A stretch of DNA of 64,000 bases from assembly GCF_035784015.1 (NCBI RefSeq), contig NZ_JALKOW010000004.1; one strand, 5' to 3'. Of this stretch, positions 25,676 through 34,602 are shown in pieces. The position numbers and the translations under genes were made by a program. The notes under the pieces are model-generated. The model was not told where the DNA came from, searched no databases, and saw only the letters and a program-made list of their open reading frames with translations. Every line of letters begins with the position of its first letter. Position 1 is the first letter of the stretch. This stretch comes from Comamonas sp009360615 (GTDB lineage Bacteria > Pseudomonadota > Gammaproteobacteria > Burkholderiales > Burkholderiaceae_C).

Positions 25676-26539
25676 ATGGAAGCGGTATCACCTTCTATCA
25701 AGTCTGCATCACCCGCATCGGTCCAGGTGGCATCGCCTTCCGTACGGCCGGCACGCCGGCGCTACATGGCCCCTCTGGAGCCTGTCAGCCCCAAGGCCAA
25801 GTGGCTGCTCGGCACGGGCTTCTTTCTGCTGTTCGTGCTGGTCTGGTCCGCCGTCACTTTCGGCGGACTGGTCTCGCCGACCTTTCTCGCCAGCCCGCTG
25901 ACGATGCTGCGCGAAGGCATTCTGCTGTTCACGGAGTTCGATTTTCACCATGACATCGGCATGACCGTATGGCGCGTCATGGGCGGCTTCATCCTGGCCA
26001 GCATCGTGGCCGTGCCGCTGGGCATCGCCATGGGGGCCTGGAAGCCCGTGGAAGCGTTCTTCGAGCCCTTTGTCTCGTTCTGCCGCTACCTGCCCGCATC
26101 GGCCTTCATTCCACTGCTGATTCTCTGGGCCGGCGTGGGCGAGGCCCAGAAGCTGCTGGTCATCTTCATCGGCTCGGTGTTCCAGATCACGCTCATGGTG
26201 GCCGTGACCGTGGGGGGCGCGCGCAAGGATCTGGTGGAGGCCGCCTACACCCTGGGCGCCAGCAATACCGGCATCGTCAAGCGCGTGCTGATTCCCGGGG
26301 CTGCCCCGGGTATCGCGGAAACCCTGCGTCTGGTGCTGGGATGGGCCTGGACCTATGTGATCGTCGCCGAGCTGATCGGCTCGTCCTCGGGCATCGGCCA
26401 CATGATCACCGACAGTCAGGCACTGCTCAACACCGGTCAGATCATCTTCGGCATCATCGTCATCGGGCTCATCGGTCTGGTGTCGGACTTCATTTTCAAA
26501 ACCATCAACCGTCGCATGTTCGAGTGGAGTGCCCTGTGA
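25676..26539 (+). CDS. NitT/TauT-type ABC transporter permease
   Basis: A 287-residue inner-membrane permease with about six helices. The EAA loop is seen as VEAAYTLGASNTGIVKRVLIP, the contact site for the ATPase. AGAGG stands upstream of the chosen ATG at 25676, and the N-terminal 40 residues are a Ser/Pro/Val-rich cytoplasmic tail. It follows the binding-protein gene by 17 bases, and its TGA stop overlaps the ATPase start by one base. Confidence 0.87.
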   Translation: MEAVSPSIKSASPASVQVASPSVRPARRRYMAPLEPVSPKAKWLLGTGFFLLFVLVWSAVTFGGLVSPTFLASPLTMLREGILLFTEFDFHHDIGMTVWRVMGGFILASIVAVPLGIAMGAWKPVEAFFEPFVSFCRYLPASAFIPLLILWAGVGEAQKLLVIFIGSVFQITLMVAVTVGGARKDLVEAAYTLGASNTGIVKRVLIPGAAPGIAETLRLVLGWAWTYVIVAELIGSSSGIGHMITDSQALLNTGQIIFGIIVIGLIGLVSDFIFKTINRRMFEWSAL

Positions 26540-27318
26540 TGAATCAGCTGTCCATTCAAGGTGTTTCGCGCACCTTCACCAGCCACAAAGGCGTCAGCAC
26601 CCAGGCCTTGCTGCCCGTGGATTTCGAGGTCCGCGAGAACGATTTCGTGACCATTCTCGGGCCCTCGGGCTGTGGCAAATCGACGATGCTGCGCATCGTC
26701 GCGGGTCTGGACTTCCCGACCACCGGACAGGTTCTGCTGGACGGCAAGCTGGTGCAGGAGCCCGGTGCCGACCGCGGCATGGTGTTTCAGAGCTACACCC
26801 TGTTTCCCTGGCTGACCGTGGCGCAGAACATCCGTTTCGGGCTGCGCGAGAAAGGCGTGAGCGAAGCCGTGCAGAAAGAGCGCAGCGAATACTTCATTGC
26901 CAAGGTGGGTTTGCGTGGGTTCGAGAATCACTATCCCAAGCAGCTGTCCGGCGGCATGCAGCAACGCACGGCGATTGCGCGTGCACTGGCCAACGACCCC
27001 AAGATCCTGCTCATGGATGAACCCTTTGGTGCTCTGGACAACCAGACGCGGGTGCTGATGCAGGAATTGCTGCTGGGCATCTGGGAAGCCGAGCGCAAGA
27101 CGGTGATGTTCGTGACCCACGATATCGACGAAGCCATCTTCATGGCCAATCGCGTAGCCGTTTTCAGTGCGCGTCCGGGCCGCATCAAGGCCGACATTCC
27201 GGTCAACCTTCCGCACCCGCGCCACTACACCGTCAAGACCTCGCCCGAGTTCATGGAGCTCAAGGCCCGGTTGACGGAAGAGATTCGCGCCGAGTCCCTG
27301 GCTGCGGCGGCGCACTGA
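26539..27318 (+). CDS. NitT/TauT-type ABC transporter ATPase
   Basis: A 259-residue ATPase. Walker A is GPSGCGKST (about 39-47), the signature LSGGMQQR, and Walker B ILLMDEPFGALD, with a switch histidine in FVTHDIDEA. All are typical of the SsuB/TauB/NrtD group. The start codon overlaps the permease stop (TGATG). It energises the importer encoded by the two genes before it and is followed 10 bases later by a HutC-family regulator gene, so the regulator is expressed with the transporter. Confidence 0.9.
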   Translation: MNQLSIQGVSRTFTSHKGVSTQALLPVDFEVRENDFVTILGPSGCGKSTMLRIVAGLDFPTTGQVLLDGKLVQEPGADRGMVFQSYTLFPWLTVAQNIRFGLREKGVSEAVQKERSEYFIAKVGLRGFENHYPKQLSGGMQQRTAIARALANDPKILLMDEPFGALDNQTRVLMQELLLGIWEAERKTVMFVTHDIDEAIFMANRVAVFSARPGRIKADIPVNLPHPRHYTVKTSPEFMELKARLTEEIRAESLAAAAH

Positions 27319-27328
27319 GGTTCGCCCC

Positions 27329-28084
27329 ATGAATGCCCGGCGCAGAACCACTGTGGCAGCCCAGATGCCGGTCGCGCTGTATCAGCAGGTCAAGGACCAT
27401 GTGCTGCGCAAGATCGGCGACGGTTCGCTGGCGGCCGGTGCACGCGTGCCTTCCGAGCAGGAGCTGGTCAACGAGTTCGGCGTGGCGCGCATGACGGTGA
27501 ACCGTGCGCTGCGCGAGCTGGCCGAGCAGGGCGTGATCGTTCGTGTGGCGGGGGTCGGCTCCTTCGTGGCCGAGGAGAAGCCGCGTTCCACACTGCTGCG
27601 TATCGCCAATATCGGCGAAGAGATCACCCAGCGCGGGCACGACCATCGCTTCGAGCTGCTCGATATGCGCCGCGAGTCCGCCTCGCCCGAGGTCGCCGCA
27701 GCGCTGGACCTCGCGGTCGGAGCCTCGGTGTTTCATCTGCATGGCGTGCACTTCGAGAACGAAGTTCCGGTTCAGCTCGAAGACCGTTATGTGAACCCGC
27801 GTCTGGTCCCCGAATTCATGGACCAGGATTTCTCCGCCGTACAACCCTCGGTCTATCTGGTGCGCAATGTGCAGTACGACCAGATCGAACATGTGGTCGA
27901 TGCGATTCTGCCGACGGCCGAGCAGGCCCGGCTGCTGCGGATGGCCATCGACCAGCCTTGCCTGATGCTGACGCGCCGGACCTGGCTGCGTGGCGTCCCC
28001 ATCACCTGGGTGCACTGCGTGCATCCGGGCATGCGCTACCGCCTCGGTAGCCGTTTCCGAACCGATTCGGTGCACGGCGGCTGA
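27329..28084 (+). CDS. HutC-family GntR regulator (importer-linked copy)
   Basis: A 251-residue repressor with a winged helix at about 15-85 (VPSEQELVNEFGVARMTVNRALREL) and a UTRA domain ending ITWVHCVHPGMRYRLGSRF. HutC proteins bind urocanate or formiminoglutamate and repress hut genes; this one is very probably a urocanate-responsive repressor. It is cotranscribed with the ABC importer and sits 66 bases before hutH. A second, similar protein is encoded at 29787-30503; both share ARMTVNRALREL in the recognition region and so may bind the same boxes. Confidence 0.88.
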   Translation: MNARRRTTVAAQMPVALYQQVKDHVLRKIGDGSLAAGARVPSEQELVNEFGVARMTVNRALRELAEQGVIVRVAGVGSFVAEEKPRSTLLRIANIGEEITQRGHDHRFELLDMRRESASPEVAAALDLAVGASVFHLHGVHFENEVPVQLEDRYVNPRLVPEFMDQDFSAVQPSVYLVRNVQYDQIEHVVDAILPTAEQARLLRMAIDQPCLMLTRRTWLRGVPITWVHCVHPGMRYRLGSRFRTDSVHGG

Positions 28085-28131
28085 CCCCGGCCGGGCCCTG
28101 AATCTCTCCGCATGTTTTTGTTTCTCTTGAC

Positions 28132-28141
28132 TGTATAGACA
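28132..28141. promoter_or_regulatory. HutC-type operator in front of hutH (TGTATAGACA)
   Basis: Fits GT-N-TA-N-AC and ends 9 bases before the hutH ATG, close to or over its ribosome-binding region (AGG at 28141-28143). A bound HutC here would block read-through from the upstream operon or a nearby promoter. TTGACT overlaps its left edge, but I see no well-spaced -10. Confidence 0.55.
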
Positions 28142-28150
28142 GGTATAGCC

Positions 28151-29707
28151 ATGAACACCACCACCCAAGCGCTCTCGACGTCCCCACTGGAACTGCATCC
28201 GGGCGAGGTCACACTGGCGCAGCTGCGTCGCATCCAGGACGGCGGCGTGCAGCTCAGCATGGCCCAGTCCGCCTATGACGCCATGCGAGCGGCCCAGGCA
28301 CATGTGCAGCACATCGTCGACGAGGACCAGGTGGTCTATGGCATCAATACCGGCTTCGGCAAGCTGGCCTCGACCAAGATCGCCCAGGAGCGTCTGGCCG
28401 AGCTGCAGCGCAATCTGGTGCTTTCCCACAGCGTGGGCACTGGCGATCCGCTGCCGGATCATGTGGTGCGCCTGGTGCTGGCCACCAAGGCCGTGAGCCT
28501 GGCGCGTGGTCATTCGGGGGCCCGCACGGCGCTGGTGGACGCGCTGCTGGCGCTGGCCAATGCCGATGTCCTGCCCGTGATCCCTTCCAAGGGCTCTGTG
28601 GGCGCGTCGGGCGATCTGGCGCCGCTGTCGCACCTGGCCTGCGTGCTCATCGGTGAAGGGCAGGCCAAGATAGACGGCAAGCTGGTCTCCGGCCGTGACG
28701 CCATGAAACATATCGGCCTGGAACCCTTTGTGCTCGGCCCCAAGGAAGGGCTGGCACTGCTCAATGGCACCCAGGTCTCCACCTCGCTGGCGCTGGCGGG
28801 TCTGTTCCAGGGCGAAAGCGTGCTGGCCGCAGGCCTGGTGGCCGGCTGCCTGACGCTGGAAGCCATCCAGGGCTCCATCAAGCCCTTCGATGCGCGCATT
28901 CACGAGGCCAGAGGCCAGCACGGCCAGATTGCCGTGGCGGCCGCCGTGCGCTCCCTGCTGGACGGCAGCGCCATCGATCCCTCGCACCCCAACTGCGGGC
29001 GCGTGCAGGATCCCTACTCCATCCGCTGCGTGCCGCAGGTCATGGGCGCCTGCCTGGACAACCTCAGCCATGCTGCACGCGTGCTGGTCATCGAAGCCAA
29101 TGCCGCCTCGGACAATCCGCTGGTGTTCGACAACGGCGACGTGATCTCGGGCGGCAACTTCCACGCGGAACCCGTGGCTTTCGCCGCCGACATACTGGCC
29201 TTGGCGATCGCCGAAATCGGCGCCATCTCCGAGCGGCGCATGGCCTTGCTCCTGGACACCGGACTGTCGCGTCTGCCGGCCTTTCTGATCGAGGACAGCG
29301 GCGTCAACTCGGGCTTCATGATCGCGCAGGTCACGGCGGCGGCACTGGCGGCCGAAAACCAGTGCCTGGCGCACCCCAGCAGCGTGACCAGCCTGCCTAC
29401 TTCGGCCAACCAGGAAGACCATGTCTCCATGGCCACCTATGGCGCGCGCCGTCTGGCCGACATGGCCAGGAACACGGCGGTGATCGTGGGCGTGGAGGCC
29501 ATGGCCGCCGTCCAGGGCATGGACTTCGACCGCCGGCTCAAGAGTTCGCCGCTGATGGAGGCGCAGTACGCGCTGATCCGCAGCCAGGTGCCCTATCTGG
29601 ACAAGGACCGCTACCTGGCGCCCGATATCGAAATCATGCGCCGTTGGGCGCTGGAAACCGCCTGGCCCGAGGTGTTGCAGAGCATTCTCCCCAGCCACGC
29701 GGCCTGA
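28151..29707 (+). CDS. hutH: Histidine ammonia-lyase
   Basis: A 518-residue lyase that removes ammonia from L-histidine to give urocanate, the first step of the pathway. The self-made MIO cofactor comes from A152-S153-G154 in GSVGASGDLAPLSHLA. The catalytic tyrosine is Y63 in VVYGINTGFG, and later blocks QEDHVSM and NAASDNPL are present. Length is standard. It is the last plus-strand gene before a convergent hutC and lies 66 bases after the importer-linked regulator. Confidence 0.97.
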   Translation: MNTTTQALSTSPLELHPGEVTLAQLRRIQDGGVQLSMAQSAYDAMRAAQAHVQHIVDEDQVVYGINTGFGKLASTKIAQERLAELQRNLVLSHSVGTGDPLPDHVVRLVLATKAVSLARGHSGARTALVDALLALANADVLPVIPSKGSVGASGDLAPLSHLACVLIGEGQAKIDGKLVSGRDAMKHIGLEPFVLGPKEGLALLNGTQVSTSLALAGLFQGESVLAAGLVAGCLTLEAIQGSIKPFDARIHEARGQHGQIAVAAAVRSLLDGSAIDPSHPNCGRVQDPYSIRCVPQVMGACLDNLSHAARVLVIEANAASDNPLVFDNGDVISGGNFHAEPVAFAADILALAIAEIGAISERRMALLLDTGLSRLPAFLIEDSGVNSGFMIAQVTAAALAAENQCLAHPSSVTSLPTSANQEDHVSMATYGARRLADMARNTAVIVGVEAMAAVQGMDFDRRLKSSPLMEAQYALIRSQVPYLDKDRYLAPDIEIMRRWALETAWPEVLQSILPSHAA

Positions 29708-29762
29708 ATGCGCACCATGACGTCACGCCGCAAGCATCAGACCAGAGCGGCTCTCGTCGTGC

Positions 29763-29777
29763 CGGGGCGCAGCCCCG
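29763..29777. terminator. Short hairpin between convergent hutH and hutC
   Basis: CGGGGC-GCA-GCCCCG, a perfect 6-bp stem in the 79-base gap between the ends of two converging genes. No T tract follows on either strand, so a terminator role is only suggested by position. Confidence 0.3.
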
Positions 29778-29786
29778 AAGCGCGGG

Positions 29787-30503
29787 TCAGAAACTGCCGG
29801 CGAACTGATAGCGCGAAGCCGGGTGCCAGAGGGCCGACACCGATGCCACCTGCCCCTGGGAGCGGGTTCTGCGGCGCAGCACCAGACAGGGTTCGGTGAC
29901 CTCCATGCGCAAAAGCTCCGCCACCTCTGGCGTGGGCATGCTCGCCTCGATGGAGAAACTCACGCCCTGCAGCGGAGCCACGCGCACCAGATAGGCATTG
30001 GGTGTCTGGCTCGCAAAGTCCTGGCTCAGGTAGTCGGGAGCCACCGCCGGGTTCACATAGCGGTCCTCGACCTGGATGGGGACATCGTTTTCGAAGTGCA
30101 CGACCACGGAGTGGAACAGATGGGTGGCGGTGTTCAGCTCGAACTGGCGCAGCAGCGCGGCGTCGGCCTTGCAGCGCTCGAGCCGCTGCAGCTCCCCTCG
30201 ATGGCGGTGGCCGCGTGCCGCAATTTCGTCCGCGATATTGCGCAGCTCGACCAGGGTGGCCTGGTACTTCTGCTGGGCCACGAACGTGCCCGAGCCCTGG
30301 ATTCGCGTCAGGGTCTTTTCGTCGCTGAGCTCGCGCAACGCACGGTTGACGGTCATGCGCGCCACATTGAACTGTTTGACCAGGGCGGCTTCGCTGGGAA
30401 TGGCCTGGCCTTCCTGCCATACGCCACTGTGGATCTGCTGCAGCACATGGTCTTTGATGCGCTGGAACGCAGGTACGGCAGCGGTGGTATCGGTTCGCGA
30501 CAT
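29787..30503 (-). CDS. hutC: HutC-family GntR repressor (divergent copy)
   Basis: A 238-residue repressor: winged helix at about 12-80 (IPSEAALVKQFNVARMTVNRALREL) and UTRA domain with VRVAPLQGVSFSIEA and the final ALWHPASRYQFAGSF. It is divergent from the NCS1 permease/hutUDI... operon across 145 bases that include a HutC-type box, the classical place for an autoregulated hut repressor, so I give the symbol hutC to this copy. The protein at 27329-28084 is a close relative; which of them is the main urocanate sensor cannot be told. Confidence 0.88.
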   Translation of the reverse strand: MSRTDTTAAVPAFQRIKDHVLQQIHSGVWQEGQAIPSEAALVKQFNVARMTVNRALRELSDEKTLTRIQGSGTFVAQQKYQATLVELRNIADEIAARGHRHRGELQRLERCKADAALLRQFELNTATHLFHSVVVHFENDVPIQVEDRYVNPAVAPDYLSQDFASQTPNAYLVRVAPLQGVSFSIEASMPTPEVAELLRMEVTEPCLVLRRRTRSQGQVASVSALWHPASRYQFAGSF

Positions 30504-30568
30504 AGGGTTTGTGTGGATTAGAAAAGCTGTCTAGATGATTGACGTGGGTGGGAGTAAATCACAAAATT

Positions 30569-30578
30569 CGTATATACA
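30569..30578. promoter_or_regulatory. HutC-type operator between hutC and the NCS1 permease (CGTATATACA)
   Basis: Fits GT-N-TA-N-AC with one change from the perfect palindrome at 24577. It is 66 bases upstream of hutC and 70 bases upstream of the permease start, so one site can control both. A weaker partial box, GTCTAGAT, lies at 30529-30536. Confidence 0.6.
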
Positions 30579-30648
30579 ACTTAATGGAAATTCCTGAGAG
30601 TTGTTCATACATATAAGAGAATTCCAGAGGGATTGACGGAGCAATTTC

Positions 30649-32121
30649 ATGAGTATTGATACAGCAACGCTGGGTTCCTCTGGCGCCATCGAGACCCGAA
30701 CCATCGACATGGTTCCGGAGAGCGAGCGCCACGGCACGCCCTCCAGCCAGTTCACCCTCTGGTTCGGTGCCAACATGCAGATCACGGCGGTGGTGGACGG
30801 CGCCCTGGCCGTGGTGTTCGGTGCCGAGGCCATGACGGCCATCCTCGGTCTGCTGATCGGCAACATCCTCGGCGGCATCGTCATGGCGCTGCACTCGGCC
30901 CAGGGGCCGCGCCTGGGTCTGCCCCAGATGATCTCCAGCCGCGTGCAGTTCGGCGTCAAGGGCGCGGCCCTGCCATTGGTCCTGGTGATCCTGATGTATG
31001 TGGGCTTCGCCGCCACGGGCACCGTGCTCTCGGGCCAGGCCATCAATCTGATGTTCGGTTTTCACAGCCCCGCGGCCGGCATCCTCATCTTCGGCGCGCT
31101 CACGGCCCTGGTCGCCGTGGTGGGCTACCGGCTCATCCATGTGGTGGGGCGGATCTCCACCGTGGTCGGCATACTGGGCTTTGGCTATCTGGCCTGGCAG
31201 CTGTGCCATCAGTTCGATGTGGTCTCGGCGTTCGGCCAGAAGCCTTTCACCTGGGCCAGCTTTCTGACCGCCATGGCCCTGTCGGCCGGCTGGCAGATGA
31301 CGTTCGCCCCCTATGTGGCCGACTATTCGCGCTATCTGCCAACCAGGACCTCGACCGCCGCCACCTTCTGGACCACGTTCAGCGGCAGCGTCATCAGCTC
31401 GCAACTGGCCATGAGCTTCGGCGTGCTGGTCGCCGCGCTGGGCGCCAACTTCATCAAGAACCAGGTCGGCTTCATGGGCCAGCTCGCCGGCCCGCTGGCG
31501 GTGGTGATCTACCTGGTCATCGTCACCGGCAAGCTCACCGTGAACTGCCTCAATGCCTATGGCGGATTCATGACCGTGCTGACCACGGTCAGCGCCTTCA
31601 ACCGGAAAAAGCAGTTCACTGCGACATCGCGTCTGCTCTATATCCTGGGCTTTGTGCTGGTGACGGTCCTGGTGGCCCTGCTGGCCAGCTCCAACTTCCT
31701 GGCCACGTTCAAGAATTTCGTGCTGCTGCTGCTCACCGTGTTCGTTCCCTGGAGCGCCGTCAACCTGGTGGACTACTACCTGGTTTCCAAGGAAAAAGTG
31801 GACATCCCGGCGCTCTACGACAGCCAGGGTCGTTATGGGGCCTACAACTGGACGGCCCTGTCCTGCTATGTGATGGGCGTCGTGGTGCAGATTCCCTTCA
31901 TCAACCAGGCCATGTACGTGGGCCCGCTGGCCAAGGCCATGAACGGCGCCGATATCTCGTGGATCGTCAGCCTGATCGTCACCTCGCTCATCTACTACCC
32001 GCTGGCCAGGAAAACCATGAACGTGCCCGGCCAGATGATTTACCCCAGCCAGGTTCAAACTGCGCCGACAGACGCAGGCAAGAGCTTTGCCGGTTCCACC
32101 TACGCCGTGCAAGCCGGCTGA
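30649..32121 (+). CDS. NCS1-family permease, probable urocanate or histidine importer
   Basis: A 490-residue secondary transporter of the nucleobase:cation symporter-1 family (cytosine/allantoin/hydantoin permeases), about twelve helices. WFGANMQITAVVDGALAVVFG in the first helix and YVADYSRYLP in the middle are typical family blocks. GGAG stands 8-11 bases before the ATG. It is first in the operon with hutU, directly downstream of a HutC box. CodB-like NCS1 proteins occur in other hut loci, so I infer imidazole-compound uptake. Whether histidine or urocanate is the substrate is open. Confidence 0.82.
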   Translation: MSIDTATLGSSGAIETRTIDMVPESERHGTPSSQFTLWFGANMQITAVVDGALAVVFGAEAMTAILGLLIGNILGGIVMALHSAQGPRLGLPQMISSRVQFGVKGAALPLVLVILMYVGFAATGTVLSGQAINLMFGFHSPAAGILIFGALTALVAVVGYRLIHVVGRISTVVGILGFGYLAWQLCHQFDVVSAFGQKPFTWASFLTAMALSAGWQMTFAPYVADYSRYLPTRTSTAATFWTTFSGSVISSQLAMSFGVLVAALGANFIKNQVGFMGQLAGPLAVVIYLVIVTGKLTVNCLNAYGGFMTVLTTVSAFNRKKQFTATSRLLYILGFVLVTVLVALLASSNFLATFKNFVLLLLTVFVPWSAVNLVDYYLVSKEKVDIPALYDSQGRYGAYNWTALSCYVMGVVVQIPFINQAMYVGPLAKAMNGADISWIVSLIVTSLIYYPLARKTMNVPGQMIYPSQVQTAPTDAGKSFAGSTYAVQAG

Positions 32122-32152
32122 ATCCTCCCATCCCTTCTTGAAGGATACGACC

Positions 32153-33874
32153 ATGAACGCCAACGACGCCATCATCAGCGCAGCCAAGCAAGACCCCCGT
32201 TACGACGCCAGCCGAGAAATCCGCGCCCCGCGCGGCAGCGAGCTGCACTGCAAGAACTGGCTCGCCGAAGCGGCCTACCGCATGATCCAGAACAATCTGG
32301 ACCCGGACGTGGCCGAGAACCCCAAGGCGCTCGTCGTCTACGGCGGCATCGGCCGCGCGGCCCGCAACTGGGAGTGCTATGACGAGATCCTGGCCCAGCT
32401 CAAGAAGCTCGAAGCCGACGAATCGCTGCTGATCCAGTCGGGCAAGCCGGTGGGGGTGTTCAAGACCCACCCCGATGCGCCACGCGTGCTGCTGGCCAAC
32501 TCCAATCTGGTGCCCAAGTGGGCCAACTGGGAGAAGTTCAACGAGCTGGACCAGAAGGGCCTGTTCATGTACGGCCAGATGACGGCCGGCAGCTGGATCT
32601 ACATCGGTGCCCAGGGCATCGTTCAGGGCACGTTCGAGACTTTTGTCGAAGCCGGTCGCCAGCACTACAACAACGACCTGACCGGCAAGTGGATTCTCAC
32701 GGCCGGCCTGGGCGGCATGGGTGGCGCGCAGCCGCTGGCCGGCGTGCTGGCCGGTGCCTGCGTGCTGGCCATCGAATGCAAGCAAAGCAGCATCGACTTC
32801 CGCCTGCGCACCCGCTACGTGGACAAGCAGGCCAAGGACATCGACGATGCGCTGGCCCTGATCCAACATCACACCCAGAAAGGCGAGGCCGTCTCCATCG
32901 CGCTGCTGGGCAATGCGGCCGAAATCCTGCCCGAGCTGGTCAGGCGCGCCAAGGCCGGCGGCATCCGACCCGACATCGTGACCGACCAGACCTCCGCCCA
33001 TGATCTGATCAACGGCTATCTGCCCGTGGGCTGGACCGTGGAGCAATGGAACGCCGCTGCGGCCGACCCCGGCCAGCACCCCACGCTCAAGAAGGCCGCC
33101 GCCCAGGGCTGCGCCCAGCATGTGCAGGCCATGCTGGACTTCCAGGCCATGGGCATTCCCACGGTGGACTATGGCAACAACATCCGCCAGGTGGCCCTTG
33201 ACGAAGGCGTGAAGAACGCCTTCGACTTCCCCGGCTTTGTGCCCGCCTACATCCGTCCGCTGTTCTGCGAAGGCAAGGGCCCGTTCCGCTGGGTGGCGCT
33301 GTCGGGCGATCCCGAGGACATCTACAAGACCGATGCCAAGATCAAGGAGCTGTTCCCCGAGAACAAGCATACCCACCGCTGGCTGGACATGGCCAAGGAA
33401 CGCATCGCCTTCCAGGGCCTGCCATCGCGCATCTGCTGGCTGGGTCTGGGCGAGCGCCACAAGGCTGCCCTGGCCTTCAATGAAATGGTCAGGAACGGCG
33501 AGCTCAAGGCGCCCATCGTGATCGGTCGCGACCACCTGGACTGCGGCTCGGTGGCCAGCCCCAACCGCGAGACCGAAGCCATGAAGGACGGCACCGACGC
33601 CGTCTCCGACTGGCCGCTGCTCAACGCCCTGCTCAACACGGCGGGCGGCGCCACCTGGGTCAGCCTGCACCACGGCGGTGGCGTGGGCATGGGCTACTCG
33701 CAACACGCCGGCGTTGTGATCGTGGCCGATGGTACGAACGAAGCTGCGGCCCGCCTGAACCGCGTGCTCTGGAACGATCCCGCCACCGGCGTGATGCGCC
33801 ATGCCGATGCAGGCTACGAGATCGCCGTGGAAGCGTCCAAGCGCCATGGGCTCAACTTGCCGATGGTCAAGTAA
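32153..33874 (+). CDS. hutU: Urocanate hydratase
   Basis: A 573-residue NAD-dependent urocanase that turns urocanate into imidazolonepropionate. The NAD-binding glycine run GLGGMGGAQ is at about residues 184-192 and the conserved cysteine segment LPSRICWLGLGERH is near 425. N-terminal blocks YGGIGRAARNWE and GKPVGVFKTH are standard. AAGGA precedes the ATG at 32153; the frame is open further upstream but runs into the permease gene. The start is 31 bases after the permease stop. Confidence 0.97.
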   Translation: MNANDAIISAAKQDPRYDASREIRAPRGSELHCKNWLAEAAYRMIQNNLDPDVAENPKALVVYGGIGRAARNWECYDEILAQLKKLEADESLLIQSGKPVGVFKTHPDAPRVLLANSNLVPKWANWEKFNELDQKGLFMYGQMTAGSWIYIGAQGIVQGTFETFVEAGRQHYNNDLTGKWILTAGLGGMGGAQPLAGVLAGACVLAIECKQSSIDFRLRTRYVDKQAKDIDDALALIQHHTQKGEAVSIALLGNAAEILPELVRRAKAGGIRPDIVTDQTSAHDLINGYLPVGWTVEQWNAAAADPGQHPTLKKAAAQGCAQHVQAMLDFQAMGIPTVDYGNNIRQVALDEGVKNAFDFPGFVPAYIRPLFCEGKGPFRWVALSGDPEDIYKTDAKIKELFPENKHTHRWLDMAKERIAFQGLPSRICWLGLGERHKAALAFNEMVRNGELKAPIVIGRDHLDCGSVASPNRETEAMKDGTDAVSDWPLLNALLNTAGGATWVSLHHGGGVGMGYSQHAGVVIVADGTNEAAARLNRVLWNDPATGVMRHADAGYEIAVEASKRHGLNLPMVK

Positions 33875-33887
33875 CTGTCACTCCCTG

Positions 33888-33933
33888 AGGCGCTTAAGCG
33901 CCTTACCCCTCTCTCGCTGCGCGGGAGGGGACG
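33888..33933. repeat. Palindrome and GC-rich repeat after hutU
   Basis: AGGCGCTTAAGCGCCT (33888-33903) is a perfect 16-base palindrome. It is followed by CCCCTC (33906-33911) pairing with GAGGGG (33925-33930). The right part, GCGCGGGAGGGGACG (33919-33933), is nearly the same as the minus-strand element at 16535-16550. Together they fill much of the 155-base gap before hutD and may attenuate or stabilise the transcript. Confidence 0.5.
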
Positions 33934-34029
33934 ACAGCCTCGGTGCGGGGCGGCCCTTCCTCGCTGTCTCTCGCCTGGGGCGCGCCAGTTTTAAGCTGCG
34001 TTTTGTTGTAGTTTTTGTGCTTTTGATCG

Positions 34030-34596
34030 ATGCAACGCTTTGACCTGAACCAGATTGCGCCCAGCCCGTGGAAGAACGGGGGCGGCAGCACGCGCGAGAT
34101 TGCCTGCTGGCCGCAGGGCGCGGGCATGGACCGCTTCGGCTGGCGCGTGAGCGTGGCCACGATTGCCCAGGCCGGCCCGTTTTCGGCATTCCCGGGCATC
34201 GACCGCCAGATCATGCTGCTCGATGGCGACGGGGTGCGGCTGCACAGCGTCCAGGGCCAGGTCGAGCACGCATTGACCGATCGCTGGCAGCCCTTCGCCT
34301 TTTCGGGCGATACGGCTCTCGATTGCGATCTGCAAGGCGGGCCGTCCAGCGATTTCAATGTCATGACCCGGCGTGGACAATGGTCGGCACGGCTGGAGCT
34401 GCTCGCCGGCCAGGCCGAGGCGGGGCTGAGCGCTGCGGGACTGTGCATGGTGCTGCAGGGCAGCTGGAAAGCTGCCGACGGCCGGGTGCTGGAGACCGGC
34501 CAGGGCCTGTGGTGGAGCAGTACCGGGGCCGAGCCGCTGGTGGCGCAGGGCGAGGATGCCAGGCTGATCCTGGTCAGCCTGACAGCGCACACCTGA
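34030..34596 (+). CDS. hutD: HutD family protein
   Basis: A 188-residue cupin-like HutD protein. The N-terminal WKNGGGSTREIACWP block is diagnostic, followed by WRVSVATIAQAGPFSAFPGIDR-type sequence. In Pseudomonas HutD is thought to set an upper limit on hut expression, perhaps by binding urocanate or formylglutamate; the mechanism is unsettled. I see no strong ribosome-binding site before the ATG, and a repeat-filled 155-base gap separates it from hutU. Confidence 0.93.
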   Translation: MQRFDLNQIAPSPWKNGGGSTREIACWPQGAGMDRFGWRVSVATIAQAGPFSAFPGIDRQIMLLDGDGVRLHSVQGQVEHALTDRWQPFAFSGDTALDCDLQGGPSSDFNVMTRRGQWSARLELLAGQAEAGLSAAGLCMVLQGSWKAADGRVLETGQGLWWSSTGAEPLVAQGEDARLILVSLTAHT

Positions 34597-34602
34597 AACA
34601 GG

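Noticed and set aside
28127..28149. Sigma-70 promoter TTGACT/TATAGC before hutH
   Set aside because: The two elements are only 11 bases apart, far from the needed 16-18.
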